Below, piece by piece: positions 44,601-57,559 of a DNA stretch of 64,000 nucleotides. Position 1 is the stretch's first letter, and the number at the start of each line of letters is the position of its first letter. The position numbers and the translations under genes are program-made. This DNA is from Verpa conica (Eukaryota; Ascomycota; Pezizomycetes; Pezizales; Morchellaceae), in assembly GCA_033030425.1 (NCBI GenBank), contig JAUFSD010000016.1, positions 682,001 to 746,000 on the forward strand, given 5' to 3'. Under the pieces are notes generated by a model. It had not been told where the DNA came from. It did no database searches and saw only the letters and a list, made by a program, of their open reading frames with translations.

Positions 44601-47600
44601 GTAGACTGCAGCATGTCTAACGCATGCTAGGGCTCGGCTCACTTGAATCTCTCCTGGCCATACCCTCTAATTTCAGATAGTCATGTCTTTTAGATATCTA
44701 TCCGTTTGAATACCGACAGCGTGGAAGCGAGTACGGGTATGGCTGTGTTGAGCTCTGTCTGTAGTGTGGCCTAGACCTAATATCACGGTCAAAGTATCTG
44801 CCGACAGTGGGGTGCTACTAGTCATGTGAGATCACTCGGCGTTACATGATCCACCAAAGTCACTCCATGTAATTGAAACGGAAGGCTACCACGACGTCCC
44901 ATGGTCACCAAGGTCAACGCCTGCGTCACAGATTAAATATACTTGTGAATTACTGTTGGCTTGGCAGTCCTCCTCTAAGGCAAAAGAAAGCAAAGGTTTG
45001 TTTTGCGGGGGGCCATAACGCAAGGAAGTGAGGGAGACTGACGGTACGGGACACATTAGTTAGGTGAGGAGGCATGTGCCGGCTGACGTGCAGATTTTTA
45101 CCTTCTTTCTTTTCTTTTTACCTCTTTATTTCATTTATCCCCTTGACCATGCCTTGAGCAAGGACTAGAACAAGTACCTTTTCTGAAAGCACCGAGACAC
45201 CAACACAAGAATTTGGGGGCCCCTTGCGCCTCCCGTGTAGTGTACTCGATAGTTGGACGTAATATTTAGAGATCGGGTGTGGTGGGTGGTCTATCGTGTT
45301 GATCGGATTAGATCGGACTTTCAAACTGGACGGAAGGGGGTATGGGGGCCATGTGGCCAGGCGAGTTTATTGTTACTTTTTCGTCCTGAAGGCTCCGAGG
45401 TCAAGTGCTCACCGACAGTATTGACTCTTTATACCGGAATCTTAGCAGCAATTGTTATAATATTCAGGAACTAGGGCGCATATGATATCATAAGGATGAG
45501 TTTATACGTACCACAACCTTTACAGCTGCAGAAACTGCAACAGACAATGCTCATCTAGCTATATCTGCCTTAGATCCAGCCGAACCCAGGTGTTCTACCG
45601 ATTTCACACCTGCATTATGGATTAATTGGGTAGAATACAATAACAAGCCGTTGACGAGTCGGCATTCATAGAGGTCAGATGGATTAGGATTATGGATATC
45701 AGCCAGTCCCCGTCATACAAATACGTACTTGTACCACATAATACTTACACAAGGGCCCCACGCCAAAAGGACACGCCGTTTCACACCCGCAAAGCCTAGC
45801 GCCCGCCGTTTATTCATTTCCACCGCTTCTGTGTACCTGAAGGAGTAACTAGATGTATCTTGGGGATAACATGGTACGCTGTCATCTGTTTTTTCTTTTC
45901 TTTCCTTAGGCTGACTGGCTACCCACTGAACTTGCTCCCACGCAAATGATAGATACTTGTGAATCTCAGCAGAATTTGTAAGGCCAACGACTGGGAAATT
46001 GATGTGTAGTGAGTGAGTGAGGACCCCCAAACCATTACCCGAGTTTTGGTGGATGATTCCATATATCCGAAAGCTGTTTCCGATCCCGTAAGACATTTCC
46101 GCAGCAATCAACTGTGTACCTGTCCTAGAAGCTCAAATAGTTAAAAGCCGATGATTCTGACAAATGAAGTGGGGCGTCTAAAGACATTGTGCTGGAACCT
46201 CAGCTAATTGGTCCAAGATAGACACAGAATGGCCTACGAAGCCTCATGGAAGGGGAAGCTTATTGTAAGTATGAGATCCCCGCGGCACATTACACTCATT
46301 TCCTTTACGATCCTGCCCAAAGCACGCGTATCCTCATTTCCTTCATTCTTCTTCATGTCTTCTCAAGTAATGTATCCGTTCCTACCCACCCTGCGGATAA
46401 CTGATCGCGTGCTAGAAGACAGCAATTACATTTTTCGAGCCCTTTCCCGTCGCAAAGTCGATCCTCAAAAAGACTTGACCTGGACCCTGTCCAACGTCAA
46501 CCCCCATGCCCAAAATTTTGTACCAACCTAATCCAACGGCGACTGGAAGATCCCCCACACGCTGCTTCCCGAAATCTCATGGATAGCCGGTTTGGTCTAA
46601 ATCTCCAACTGTCCACTTCCAGGTCAAAATTTATGAAACCCTCTCTACCCGCCGGCGAACCGACTGGGCGAACCACGATAGTTATTTGAGCCGCCCAAAA
46701 AAAGAAATAGAGATCCAACGACGAAAATGAGATTTACGATTCCTAGGTCTCATATCTTAGTGACGCACCGATAGGAAAATTACAGTGCACATTTAGTAAT
46801 CATTTACGAGGCGAGACGGGTGTGGGTTCCATTATTCAAGAGTGGGTCCAATATGTACGATGGGATATTCTGTTCAATCGAGCATCAATTGGCAAAATCA
46901 TTCTGGAATCTGGGTTGCATGGACCTTATATTTTTCCTTTTTCTTTTTCGACATAGTTTTGCGGCCACGCGAGACAGGAAAAGACTTTCTTTTGTTTTTC
47001 CTTTGGGGGGGGAAGGTGTGGGAGCTGCTATCAATCTCACAACTATGGTATTTGCATGCGAGGAGTCTCCCTGAAGGCTGAATTGGATATGAGGAATGAG
47101 GGTGTGGTTGTTTTGGAGATCTCCAAAGTAACCATTGTTTCCACCCCTTCCCTTCCCTCCCATCAATGTCTTGCTTTCAGGATTAGTTGCTTCTTGTCGT
47201 GAGATGTTACCCTAGAATAAAGTAACTGAGGGACCCTGTTGATTATGTAGTACTGTTTCTTTTTTTCGTTCTACGGAGCGTTTTGTTACCTCCCAAAACT
47301 ACTTTTATAAGTCTAGACTTTTGAGAGAGGAGGGGGGATGATCATAATGGGGGTTGGGGGACTAAAACTGACCCAATTTTCCTTATCTACTTTACAGCAG
47401 CCAATCTCTCGTCGCTGCATGACGGCAGTTGGCGTTTTGGGAAGGAAGGATGGATGCCCCCCAGCGCGATCCTCTTAATAGCCACTCCGAAACCCTCACG
47501 CATCGGGGAAAGCATCAAGGAAGGAGGAATCACAACGACTTGACGAATCTGAGATCCTTCCCGTACTTGACTACTTCGAGAGGGAGAGTTAGTAGGTTAT

Positions 47601-48247
47601 GAGAGGGTAGGAGAGAAAGAGAGACACGAAAAAAATAAAAAATAAAGGAAAACAAGCAAATGTATTGCCGAACCGACGGTTTGACGTGGGATGGCCTCGC
47701 CGCCCTCGCGTTCTCTTGCTTGTCGCCTTTTTATTTTCCCACCTGTCCTTCGTCGAATGCCCCACGGATCTTCCCGTTCGGCTTTGGTCTGATGGCTGGC
47801 TGGCTGGCATGGGGGTCATTCTTTTACTCCATATTTATTTTTTCCTCCTTCTTCATGTGCCAAAGAGAAAGTCCGAGATACTGAACCAGACAGCCGCCTT
47901 GTTGGCTCCCCCCCTCCTTGACCCACTATGGGGAACCACACTGTCGCCCACACATCCATCGCAGACACACCATCCCACGCGGACGTGGATGGTTCCTCAG
48001 ATATAGTCTATGCTTGCCTCTTACTCTACGAGTCTTGGTACGTTCCCGCCGGAAAGGGTCCCACATGATGTAGGTATTTATCTATCTTGCGTCGTCCAGC
48101 TCCTGGTTGAAGTCCAACTTGGCTTTGGACCGCATTATCAGCTTTGCAAGCTACGAGATAAATACCCGGAGTCTTCCCTGTCAACCTCGAAATCGAAATC
48201 GAAATCGAAATAGCAACGCGTTTGGAAAAAGAACCGATAAGCACAAA
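41670..48247. other. Gene-poor region between myotubularin and the Cys/His coiled-coil gene
   Basis: About 6.6 kb. 41.7-42.5 kb is 3' flank. Frames at 43448-43867 (-) and 45713-46111 (-) and on the plus strand at 46208-46531 begin with non-ATG codons or lack any recognised motif, and are not called. A C-run (CCCCCCCTCCCC) lies near 43239 and a G-run near 44336-44343. 47.6-48.2 kb is the promoter and leader of the next gene. No transposon protein is recognisable. Confidence 0.45.
48187..48210 (+). repeat. (TCGAAA)4 hexanucleotide repeat in the 5' leader
   Basis: Four perfect TCGAAA units end 37 bp before the ATG at 48248. The hexamer is divisible by three and in frame with the gene, so extra copies would not shift an upstream non-ATG extension. 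Likely a polymorphic microsatellite in the leader. Confidence 0.7.
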
Positions 48248-49135
48248 ATGAACACGATGTTTCGCGGATACAATCTAGCTCCAAGAAGGCTCCTGCCAAC
48301 AGGCGACTGCGGCTTCGTCGTGTATGCGGACCCACTATCACCTTTTGCCTTCAACGCTGCTCAGTCCGTCAGGTGTCAATGCCGGAATTTCTGGCCAAAT
48401 CCTCATACCGCAGACCTCTGCGCCTGTGGTCACCATGCTTGCTACCACTCGCAGGAACCTACACCACCACCTACACCACCTACACCGTCCTCACCAAGCA
48501 CGGTCCTCACTATCGGAGCCTATGCTTCTTTAATGAACCGGATATCACGCTTGGAAAAGGAGCTTGATGCCCAGAATGCCAAGAAGACGAGTGTGGTAAC
48601 GGCTTATCAGCCCGAGCTTAAGGAGGTGATAGGCGGGTTACGAGGGATAGACGACAAGGTATCAGAGCTCTTTGAGCGTATGGAGGAAGCAGAGGAGCGT
48701 CTATTTGGGACGGAGAAGCAAGGTCAAGAAGTTGAAATCAGACTGAACGAACTGGAGGTGAAGTCTGAGGAGCTTGAGGAAGAGCTTGATGCTGTCAAGG
48801 AAGGGTTCGATGAGGAAGATGAGGAGCAAGAACAAGCACAAAACAAAAAAAAGGAGGAGCAGAGTCATCAGCCGGAATCTAAAGAGCTGGAAACAACTCG
48901 AGTAGTTGAGATTACAGACGCCCCTTTAGGACCGAAGCCTGTTAAGGCAGAGCATTCAGAGGAAAGTCTCAAAAGTGAAAAGAAAATAAATACTGCTACA
49001 ATCACGACAATCATCCTTGCCCAGCCGCCGTTCAGCAAAGCATTCTCGCTGAAACGGCGGTCCTCCGATAGCAATTTGCTGGAACTCCATCCAGCAAAAA
49101 GGGTCCGTGGTCAGTCGGGCAGCTTTTCATCATAA
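48248..49135 (+). CDS. Cys/His-cluster protein with long acidic coiled coil, function unknown
   Basis: A single exon of 295 aa from ATG 48248. Residues 43-67 hold a possible zinc-binding cluster, CQC ... H ... CACGHHACYH (C43, C45, H53, C58, C60, H62/H63, C65, H67). A Pro/Thr linker follows. From about 98 to 205 the sequence is heptad-like and highly acidic (LMNRISRLEKELDAQ, ELFERMEEAEERLFG, ELEEELDAV), consistent with a coiled coil. The tail has LKRRSSDSN and AKRVRGQ, possible nuclear signals. I recall similar CGHxACxH heads in unnamed ascomycete proteins but cannot assign a role. The frame stays open upstream only through non-ATG codons, so 48248 (or the ATG three codons later) is the start. 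Confidence 0.72.
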   Translation: MNTMFRGYNLAPRRLLPTGDCGFVVYADPLSPFAFNAAQSVRCQCRNFWPNPHTADLCACGHHACYHSQEPTPPPTPPTPSSPSTVLTIGAYASLMNRISRLEKELDAQNAKKTSVVTAYQPELKEVIGGLRGIDDKVSELFERMEEAEERLFGTEKQGQEVEIRLNELEVKSEELEEELDAVKEGFDEEDEEQEQAQNKKKEEQSHQPESKELETTRVVEITDAPLGPKPVKAEHSEESLKSEKKINTATITTIILAQPPFSKAFSLKRRSSDSNLLELHPAKRVRGQSGSFSS

Positions 49136-52100
49136 GCTTGTCCCATCTTTCCCCCCTTTCTATTTGTTGCGGGTTTCGAGTCGCAAATGTAAACCAGGCG
49201 TATGGGCTTTTGTTTTCCCCTCGATTTGTTGATTGTATTATGTGGCGGCGCATGAACTTCTGTACTTTACGGGCGTCTGTTTATTGTTCATGTTTCTTTT
49301 TCTCTTTTTTTGGCGGAGCGTGGGACTTGGATTATCACATGGCGGCTGGGGGAGTTTAGAATTTTGCATGGCATTATGATTGTGTGTTCCCCCTTTGGGA
49401 TAATTCTCTGTAGCTGGGAAATTCGCAGCTAGGTGAGGATAATTACTTTTGAATAAATTCTTTAGTGTCCCTAGTCTATTCCGTGATTCAGGGCACAGAA
49501 GTAAAAATAATCCTCAAAAGAAGGCCCGCTATTCTAAGTAGAGAGTGAAGGCTGAAAAGATGATCCAGGTGAGCTCGTCAAATATCAGCGAGTGATAATA
49601 TATGACCTCTATTGTTCCAAGGTTGTTGGCTTTATGCCATGTCTTACCCACCGTCGCAACCACCCCGTATAGCAAAAGTCTCTAGGGCCCAGATAATTTT
49701 CCGGGACAGCGAGCTTCTGCTACAGTAAGCACCCTGGAACAGATGTAAGAGATACTATAGGCGGCAGCAAGGTACATACACTAGATTACCCAAGCAACCT
49801 ACTCTTACTGAAACCTGCTTTTCACAGGTAGCTCCCGGACTGGCTGACACCTTTGGTGCTGGACTGCACACTCTGTGGAGAGAGGAGGAAGAAGAAGAAG
49901 AGGAATCTACTAGGCTCCGTGAACCATGGAACCTAATCTACTCTATAGTATATTAAGAAGCGCACCCAAAAACCCATCGTTATTATTTCGTAATCTACAA
50001 GCACGTCGTATGGGATGTCAGATTAGAAACTAGAGGCACACCTCTGATTAGAGTACATGTAGTTGAGGTGGGAATATCGTACGTACTCCAAACCCCACTG
50101 ACTCCCTCGGTGCCGGCCCTTACTGCTCGCTACGGTACGGGTACGGGGTACGGGATGTCAAGGGTGATTGATAGGGAGCTATCAGCCTCCCGCTGCTAAT
50201 CAAAGGGTGCTGCTGCTCTAACTCCGCACCAGCCTTAATCCAAATCGCACGACCTCTGCCCACGGCGAGGGACCAACAAATGTTCCATAGCACCATACTC
50301 GACCCTCGTCTCGTCACTCCACTCGCAACAACCCCCGTACCCACGTTCTGAGAGATAGCTAAGATTCACCTGGCGGGCACTCTAGACAATACATGTTCAT
50401 ACCGGCAGGCTTTACCTCCCAGTTCCCCGGTCTGCCAGCCTAGAACCTCTAGCGCCGGAATTCCTATCCCACTCACATCAGATCATTCCCCCACTACAAT
50501 GTCAATTCTCCTCCTTGTGAGAGAAAAAAAAAAAAACGTTCGTAACTCAAATCCCCCACTTGTCTCTCCATGTCTCTATTTCCCACCTCCACCACCACCA
50601 CAACCGCACACCCCCCGGACTGACAGCCCCTGAAACAGAAATCGCTCCTCTTTTTCCTAAGATAGGGTGCGCCCCACCCACGTGCTAAGCCTAGGGGCAC
50701 AGACCCACATCAGCCTCAACCGAATATCAACAACAACCTGTATTTCCCTCCCCCCCCCCCACACAGACCTCCTCACACTTTTTTATTTTAATTTTTAATA
50801 CCATAACCGGAACTCTTCCCACGATGTCATTAACCCCGATAGATGTCCGGGGTACAGATATGCTTATCCGTGAATGCTTTGCGGAGTACATAAGCTGCTG
50901 CTGGCCTGATTTTGAATCGACCTATCATTCTAGGATGGATGGATGGATAAAATACCGCAGTCAAATAGGATTTTGTGAATTTTTTTTTTTTTTTTTATAA
51001 CTGTGGATTAGGTGAGTTTACGATCCACGACCCATTTAGACCGGGGGGGAGGCGAGATGGATGATACTCTTTTCTTTCTTTCTTTCTCCCGGACTACCTG
51101 GTATGTACCTATCTCATAGCACACAGCACACATCACCTTAGACAGGGTCACATCAACTTCAGATGGATCATTTTGAACCTCGATTAAAAGTACGTAAACA
51201 TGCGCATCCTATAAATTGTGACCCAAAGGTTACATACTAAAGTGCCCATTCATGGTACTCATTTTTACACGTGTGCGTCTTATGGATAAATTCGAGTTCG
51301 GAAAATCTCCCTCAATACTCATAAATTACTAACGTTTGTGGAACGGGCTGCCTTTGCATGCCTTTGCATGCCTTTATAAGATCATAGATTCGGTACAGTT
51401 TTGCATGATTCCATCCCATCCCCCAAGCATTGACGATTTGTGAGTAGGTATGATATTTGCGAGTAGTTGCATATGCATACTGTACCCCAGGCACTAAGAA
51501 CGAGTGATATTCTCCCATATATTTATTTTCTCGATTTTTTAGATATGGTACAGTAAGTGCATCTACTCCAAAACTAGGCGAAAGAGCTTTCCGAGAATCG
51601 GGGCCATCTCCTCGGAAACTCGAGCACCCATCAGTGAGCTAGTACTATTTCCCACCCCCATCTCCCTACCCCCCCCAAAATGAAACATCCAGAAAGTGAA
51701 CCCAGAACCAGAACCGACAAAATCCTCCAAAAGGAGAAAGACGTAAAAATAAAAATAAAAACGAGGGACGTTATTCGTACAGATCGTTAGAATAAGAACA
51801 AGAAAATGAGACCCATAAATCCTGTGAGGAATAACCCAACCGAAAGAGTAGAAAAGGCCCCGATACCGACTCAGAAATAGGAATGGTAACTACCCTCCTC
51901 AAACAAATTTTTTTCCTCCCCATAGGATAATAAGAACGCCGTATCAACCCTCTCAAACCATAGCCAAGCAACCAAAAGAGACCGCAAACAATAAAAGAAA
52001 AGAGAAAATATATAAAGGAAATTACAATATCCCCTAAAACTTATGTAAAGAAATGAATTTACTACGCCTAAATTGCTCATGAGTAAACACCTAGCTTTTC

Positions 52101-52210
52101 GCCCTAATTCCCAGCTTTACCTACTATGATATTGGGTTTCATTACGTGCTGCGCGAGGAAAATCAATTTCTTCGGATTGAGCCATCGACGTATGAGCGGA
52201 CTTGTTAGTT
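49136..52210. other. Intergenic region between the coiled-coil gene and the forkhead gene
   Basis: About 3 kb holding two convergent 3' flanks. Simple features include a GAA/GAG block near 49880-49903, a (GATG)n tract near 50934-50946, a 20-base T-run near 50978-50997, and a duplicated TGCCTTTGCA at 51349-51370. No coding sequence is recognised. Confidence 0.5.
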
Positions 52211-54718
52211 CTATGCACCCCAATCGCTCTCAGCTATCCTCCCGTTCATGTGGAACTTCCCAATCTTTTCAAACCCTCTATAAACAATGAGACCAATCAG
52301 TTTTATCCAAAAGATCAGAGGCTTATGTCAGTAAAAGGATAGATGTAACGTACCGTGTCAAGTCAATGCCGTGTAAATCACCCATTCCGTCCTCATCTTC
52401 ATCTTCTTCCCTCAAATCAGGGACAAGCTGAGGCCCAGCACCCAGCCGGAATCCTCTCCCTCTCTCCTTCAATGGACTTCCCAACTCCCTCTCCCTCATC
52501 CCATGTCCACTTTCGTCTCGACCTGCAGTTGGCGGCGGCGAAGAACTGTGTAGATCCTTCAGGGGGCTATAATCATTGGGCTTGGCTGGTGTCGATCCAA
52601 AATGTATATACTTCCAAAATGGTGCTGGAGAGCTTGTAGGTAAATACGAGCTGGGAAGCTGTCCAGTTGAAGGAGGTGCAAGGCGAGGGTGTTGTCTCTG
52701 CGGTGCGGGAGTCATGGCAGTCACTGCAGGGTTGTCATCGGCGTACTGGGAGTTCTGTGATGGGGACGGTGGTATAGTATTAATATCTCCGTGAATCGGG
52801 GAGACTTGGTGGTGATTCTGAGACGATGAGATCATCTCATTCGTGTTTGCAGGTTGTATTAAGCTAGCACGGCGGGTGAGGTGCGTGTTGACTGAGGTAT
52901 CGATGAGCGGCTTATCATGATTACGGAGGGCTGGAAGAGTTGGTAATCTGGAACCACGGTCGGGAGTGTAAGCTTCGAGTGGTGCAACTCTATATGATGT
53001 GATAGGTGGTGGAGTGACGGATCTTGGTGAATGTTTGAGTATGGTATATTTTATATTGAGGTCCTGAGAGTCCTCTAGTCTCAGCCCTTGGGAACTCTGG
53101 GAAAGCGGTTGATTGGTTGATTGTTGTAGCTGTGACGAGGAGCTTTTTGTATAAGGTTTGGGAGACGATGGTGAATTAGGGACAGAGTTCTGGCGACCAG
53201 GTCCAGTTTTGGGAGGTTTTTGAAGTTTTTTGATGTACTCGTCACGGTGTTCTGGCAGAAGCTCCCATTTCATCCCTTTACCAGGTTCGTCTGTGCGGCG
53301 GGGGATCTTTCGGAAGGCTTTATTAAGTGACAGATTATGACGAATTGAATTCTATAGAATTACTATTTAGCACAATCACTTGATATTTAAAGGTGGGTAA
53401 TATAACTAACCTGCCAACCTGTATTCGAGTGACGATAAAATGCGTACTTGTCCTGTATGTACTGGTAAATACAAGCCAAAGTTAACTGTTCCCCTTCACT
53501 CGATAAGATTGCCTGTGCAATCATCAGTGCATAGCTAAACGGCGGCTTGACCTCCTTCATCGAGTCATCTGCATAATCAACATCTTCAGTTGATTCAAGG
53601 ACAAGGCCACGATGATATGCTGGTACATTCTCTCTCTTTATCGTAACCTCATTTTGTGAGATTAGATCAGCTGAGATGGGTGGTAGCAGCTGCTGGGACG
53701 ATGAAGGCCTAGCATTCTGTGAAGATGGCATTGTAGAAGTATCATAGTTTGATTCGTTGCTTTGCGTTGGCTGGGGCTGTGGATCATCCTCGAGAGGAAA
53801 TTGAAACGCCTTAGAACGACGGAGAACTGCTGCAGCGATGTTGATATCAGTGTCCGGAAGCACAAACATCATCTGTACACCGCCAATCTCGATAATGTTT
53901 CCACTCCGAAGTATAATTTCTGAATCCTTTTTGTAGCACTCATCATCAACCTTGAGACCATTTCTTCCCATGACCTGTAGTCGCCAGCTGTATTGTCCAT
54001 TCTGATCGTAGCTGATAGTAGCATGGTTTCTAGAAACTAGCTTGCTTGGCCCCAAATCAATATGAACAACATCATCAGGTTTTGCCTGAGGCGGAGGTGT
54101 TGGTGAACCAGCAGCGCCGGCGGCACGAGCATCTGGTGGACGGCCAATACGAATAACCAATTCTTTCACGTAGTAAGTCCAAGTAGCACCGGCAACTTTA
54201 GCATATGCAGTGATTCCCTGTGTGTTCTGGCGGAAGTTCTCATCATTGGCATGTTGGATAGCGACCATAGGGTTGGGGTCTGGCATTGCCAAGGACGCAA
54301 TGACAGCATTTACTTGATCAATCTGAGATAGAGGGGTAGCCTCCTGGGTCTCTTGGAGTTCTTGGAGCTGGAGGGGTAAAGTTAGCCAAGGTGAAATGAT
54401 ACGTCATTGTCTTGCACAAGGTTAAGGATGTTGTCGAGGATGACGATCATGATGATCAATTTAGTCGAACCATCCCAGTAATCGGCGTGTCAAGAGGTGA
54501 GGGTGGGGGGGGGAGTTGGTTACCTTGCGTCTCTTGTTCCGCGGGCGTGATGGAGAAGAATCCGGGAGCTCATGGTCTGGCGTGGAACCAGCGCGACGTG
54601 CCCGGGTCCGACGGTGTGTCGAAGGCGGCATCGCAGGCAGCGGTGTCTGGCGGATGAGCTGAGGGAGATGATGCTTCGAGAGGTCTCTCTGTGGGCGGAT
54701 TGCATGGGTTAGCGGCAT
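52211..54718 (-). CDS. fkh2: FHA plus forkhead transcription factor (Fkh1/Fkh2 type)
   Basis: Four exons on the minus strand, 54524-54718, 53411-54367, 52354-53351 and 52211-52277, join to 738 aa. Introns are 156, 59 and 76 bp. The first exon is basic and ends RPRNKRRK, a likely nuclear signal. The FHA domain lies at about 128-235 with [18 protein letters not shown] and [10 protein letters not shown]. The forkhead DNA-binding domain is at about 338-430; it is split by intron 2 between GWQ and [13 protein letters not shown], an exact fit to the family. The last 20 codons ([10 protein letters not shown]...) come from the small fourth exon. FHA-forkhead proteins control G2/M genes in yeasts and development in filamentous fungi. 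The ATG at 54718 is the first in frame; an extra 5' exon cannot be excluded. Confidence 0.93.
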
Positions 54719-57410
54719 AGCATCACGCGTGACGTTCAATTCATAGACAGCTAGGGTAAACGGGTAGCGTCGCCACTGTGGGAAAACACTGTACGCGAAG
54801 GGATGACGGAATGCAGCAATAGCATCAAACGAAACATCAGAAGATAGAGATAAAGATAGTGATAGAGATAGAGAGAAAACAGTCTACATACAGGTGAGTG
54901 GGGGCTCTACAAACAATAGACGCTTGGTGCAGTAGAGTGTCAAAGCGGGCGATGAGATGAGGTGTGTGCTGTTGGCGGCGGCGGCGGTGCTGGTGGTTAG
55001 CAGTCGTCGTCGTGGTGGGCCGTCGTGTGGGCAGTGGAGGCTGGCTGCAGCAGTAACACGGTGGTGGGCGGCGGACGCGGTGTTTGAAGTGGGCGAGTCG
55101 ATGCGGCCAGTGGCGACGGAGCCTATCACAACAATATCCCACAACGCCAAGACCCGATATCAATTGAAGCTCTTGAGAAATCCTTTGTAAACCTACAATA
55201 ATCACTACTAGAAAGGACTACAATTCTCCAGTAAGGACCTTGGTCTATCTGCCCCCTAGGACCCGCTATCTTCTACAAAAAAATGCCCGTATGCCAAGAA
55301 AAGGCCACAGCGGCCTCTGTGGTACCTCAAGATGCATTAAGCTAACAGGGAACCGGGAGAACCAAAGTACATACCCTCAGTTTCATGTCATATGTGCTCG
55401 TATTCAAGAGAGAGAACAGAAATATGTTTTTTTTTCTGGTCCTTATTAAATGCTGCTTCATAATTGTCTACCAAAACTGAGATTGCAAATCGGGCGGAAC
55501 TGTTTACAATAGGACTACACAGAGTCAAAACATAGAAAGTCTTCAAAGTCCTACCTCAAGGCTTACACTACGCAGCCGCTGCCGAGAACTCTTGTCCAGG
55601 AGCACCTTAACCCCAATCTGTTACCAATCTACACCTTCTACAAATACTTATCTTGCCCACCGGGCCATCACGTTACCCTAGGTCAATAGTTTCTTTTCTT
55701 TAAAGCCATATCAAATCATCACCATATATCAAAAAGAACATATCTACATAGTACGTCATATGAACCGCCCATTATGGCATAGCGCGAGGACCCGGACCCA
55801 ACCGAGAAATGACAGACACGACCCAACCGTATTACTGATATGTACAGATCATCTGGGAAAAACGGTTTTCCACGCGTCCTAGTGATCTGAGCACGGACTC
55901 TACTTCTAGGAAGCCAAGGGAGAATTCAAGGGAAATTTTGGAAACACTAGATGTTTAACCTAATTCATTTTGTTTGTTGACATGTAGATATAGGTGATTC
56001 AAAACTAGCCGTCGATACCACTATGCTATAAAAAAAAGTGTATTTTGGAGTGACCTTGGCTACTTCCTATGGTGAACCCTTAAATCCCCAACTGTTCTTT
56101 CCTGGAATTCAGGCTAGAAATTTGTTAAAAATGTCAAGTTCCTTCATACTCAGCAGACCTTTAGTGTCAAATCAATCCTGAGGTAGTGCTTGGTGATTAT
56201 GGGGCTCATTGGGCTTATTGGGCAAGATAAAGGCTGTATTAGCGCATTAACATCACCAACACCAAAAAAAAATCCGTCAATAACAAACCGGCAGATTACA
56301 CAAGATATCATACATTTATAAAGAACATGTGCCGATCGATTAAGTAGACCACGCTGGAGGAGCCGTCAGAATAAACCACGACTAATATCACTTTTACGTC
56401 ACTGCGTTCAGGGCGTAAAATAAAATTTCTGTAGGTTAGGTCGATGGACCCCACATTTGGCACTCTACACCCACCAACCCAGCCAAACCGATATATGAAC
56501 TGTTTACGGAATTTGCATATATAATTGTTTTTTTGCTTTTATCCACACACCGAAGTGTAGATATTTTTATCTGCCGTAAAACATTAAATATTTCGGCCAA
56601 CAGCGAAAGTTTGTGGCTCGCTACTCTAATTCTAGTATCCCGAATTTCTGGCTCGGTCCCTGCAGGCTGCGTGGCTCCGAATGGGGTAGTGTTTAATGAA
56701 AGATATTTAAACACGATCGCCGATTTTCTCGCCTTGGAATGAAAAGCTCGCGTTCTATATCGGTGTACGAGAGGCGAGAGTAATGAGAGGGAGGGTGTGC
56801 TGAGAATTATTGCCAATGTTTTGTCTGCCAAGGTTAGTCCTGCAGGAATTCCCGCCAGGCACACACATTCACCGCTCCATCCTCTAAACTCAGTCGAAAA
56901 GAGTGGGAGGCTGGGGATACACCAATTACTACAACCCCCTAAGGCGAAAATATCAGCACCAGAGTGGAGATTTATAGACAAGCTTGATACTAATCCTGCT
57001 ATCAATTCCTACTACAAATTTCTAGACATATATAGGGTAGACTGGAGCGAGTCTGACTTGACGTTATTATGTGTCGAATCTAACACAAATTTTATGAATA
57101 CAAGACAGGTCTTAGATCTGTAATTGTACGTACCTTACCACCAACTTCATATGTAAGCTGGCACTATCTGATTAAATATCCAACTCGAAGGCCTCGATCC
57201 GATCGACACTCGGCCTCTAAAGGTTCCCCTCATTCATGCAGGATAAAGAAACTGCAAAAGAAAATTAACCCCAAGAACCGGGTGGATATTAAGATCATAG
57301 TGCTGAGAAATTCGGAGCACCTGACCAATGAAGAGGACGCCGACAATGCAACGGTTAGAAGACGACAGAGGAAGGTGTAGTAATTTTAAGATAGCCGAGA
57401 CAGTGTATAC

Positions 57411-57559
57411 GTACTCGCAACAGGCATAAAGAACCTGAACATGCAGGTCTTATTTCCACCAATTAATAGGTGTCCTTTACTCGCTAGAGACAGAGCCACC
57501 AACCAAAACCCTGGCTTCAACAGTTGCATGTTCAGGTTCTTTATGCCTGTTGCGAGTAC
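57411..57559. repeat. Perfect 35-bp inverted repeat with 79-base loop
   Basis: The left arm is 57411-57445 and begins GTACTCGCAACAGGCATAAA. The right arm, 57525-57559, is its exact reverse complement. The loop is 57446-57524. Identity ends sharply at both arm ends. It could be a foldback/MITE-type element or a long hairpin transcript. No terminal target duplication was found next to the arms, and the loop encodes nothing. Confidence 0.9.

Noticed and set aside
50930..50960. (GATG)n tract considered as a fourth copy of the ATTC-tailed family
   Set aside because: It lacks the TATGATT core and has no clear target-site duplication.
56436..57005. 189-codon minus-strand open frame
   Set aside because: It begins with TTG, matches nothing I recognise, and opposing frames of similar length occupy the same DNA.
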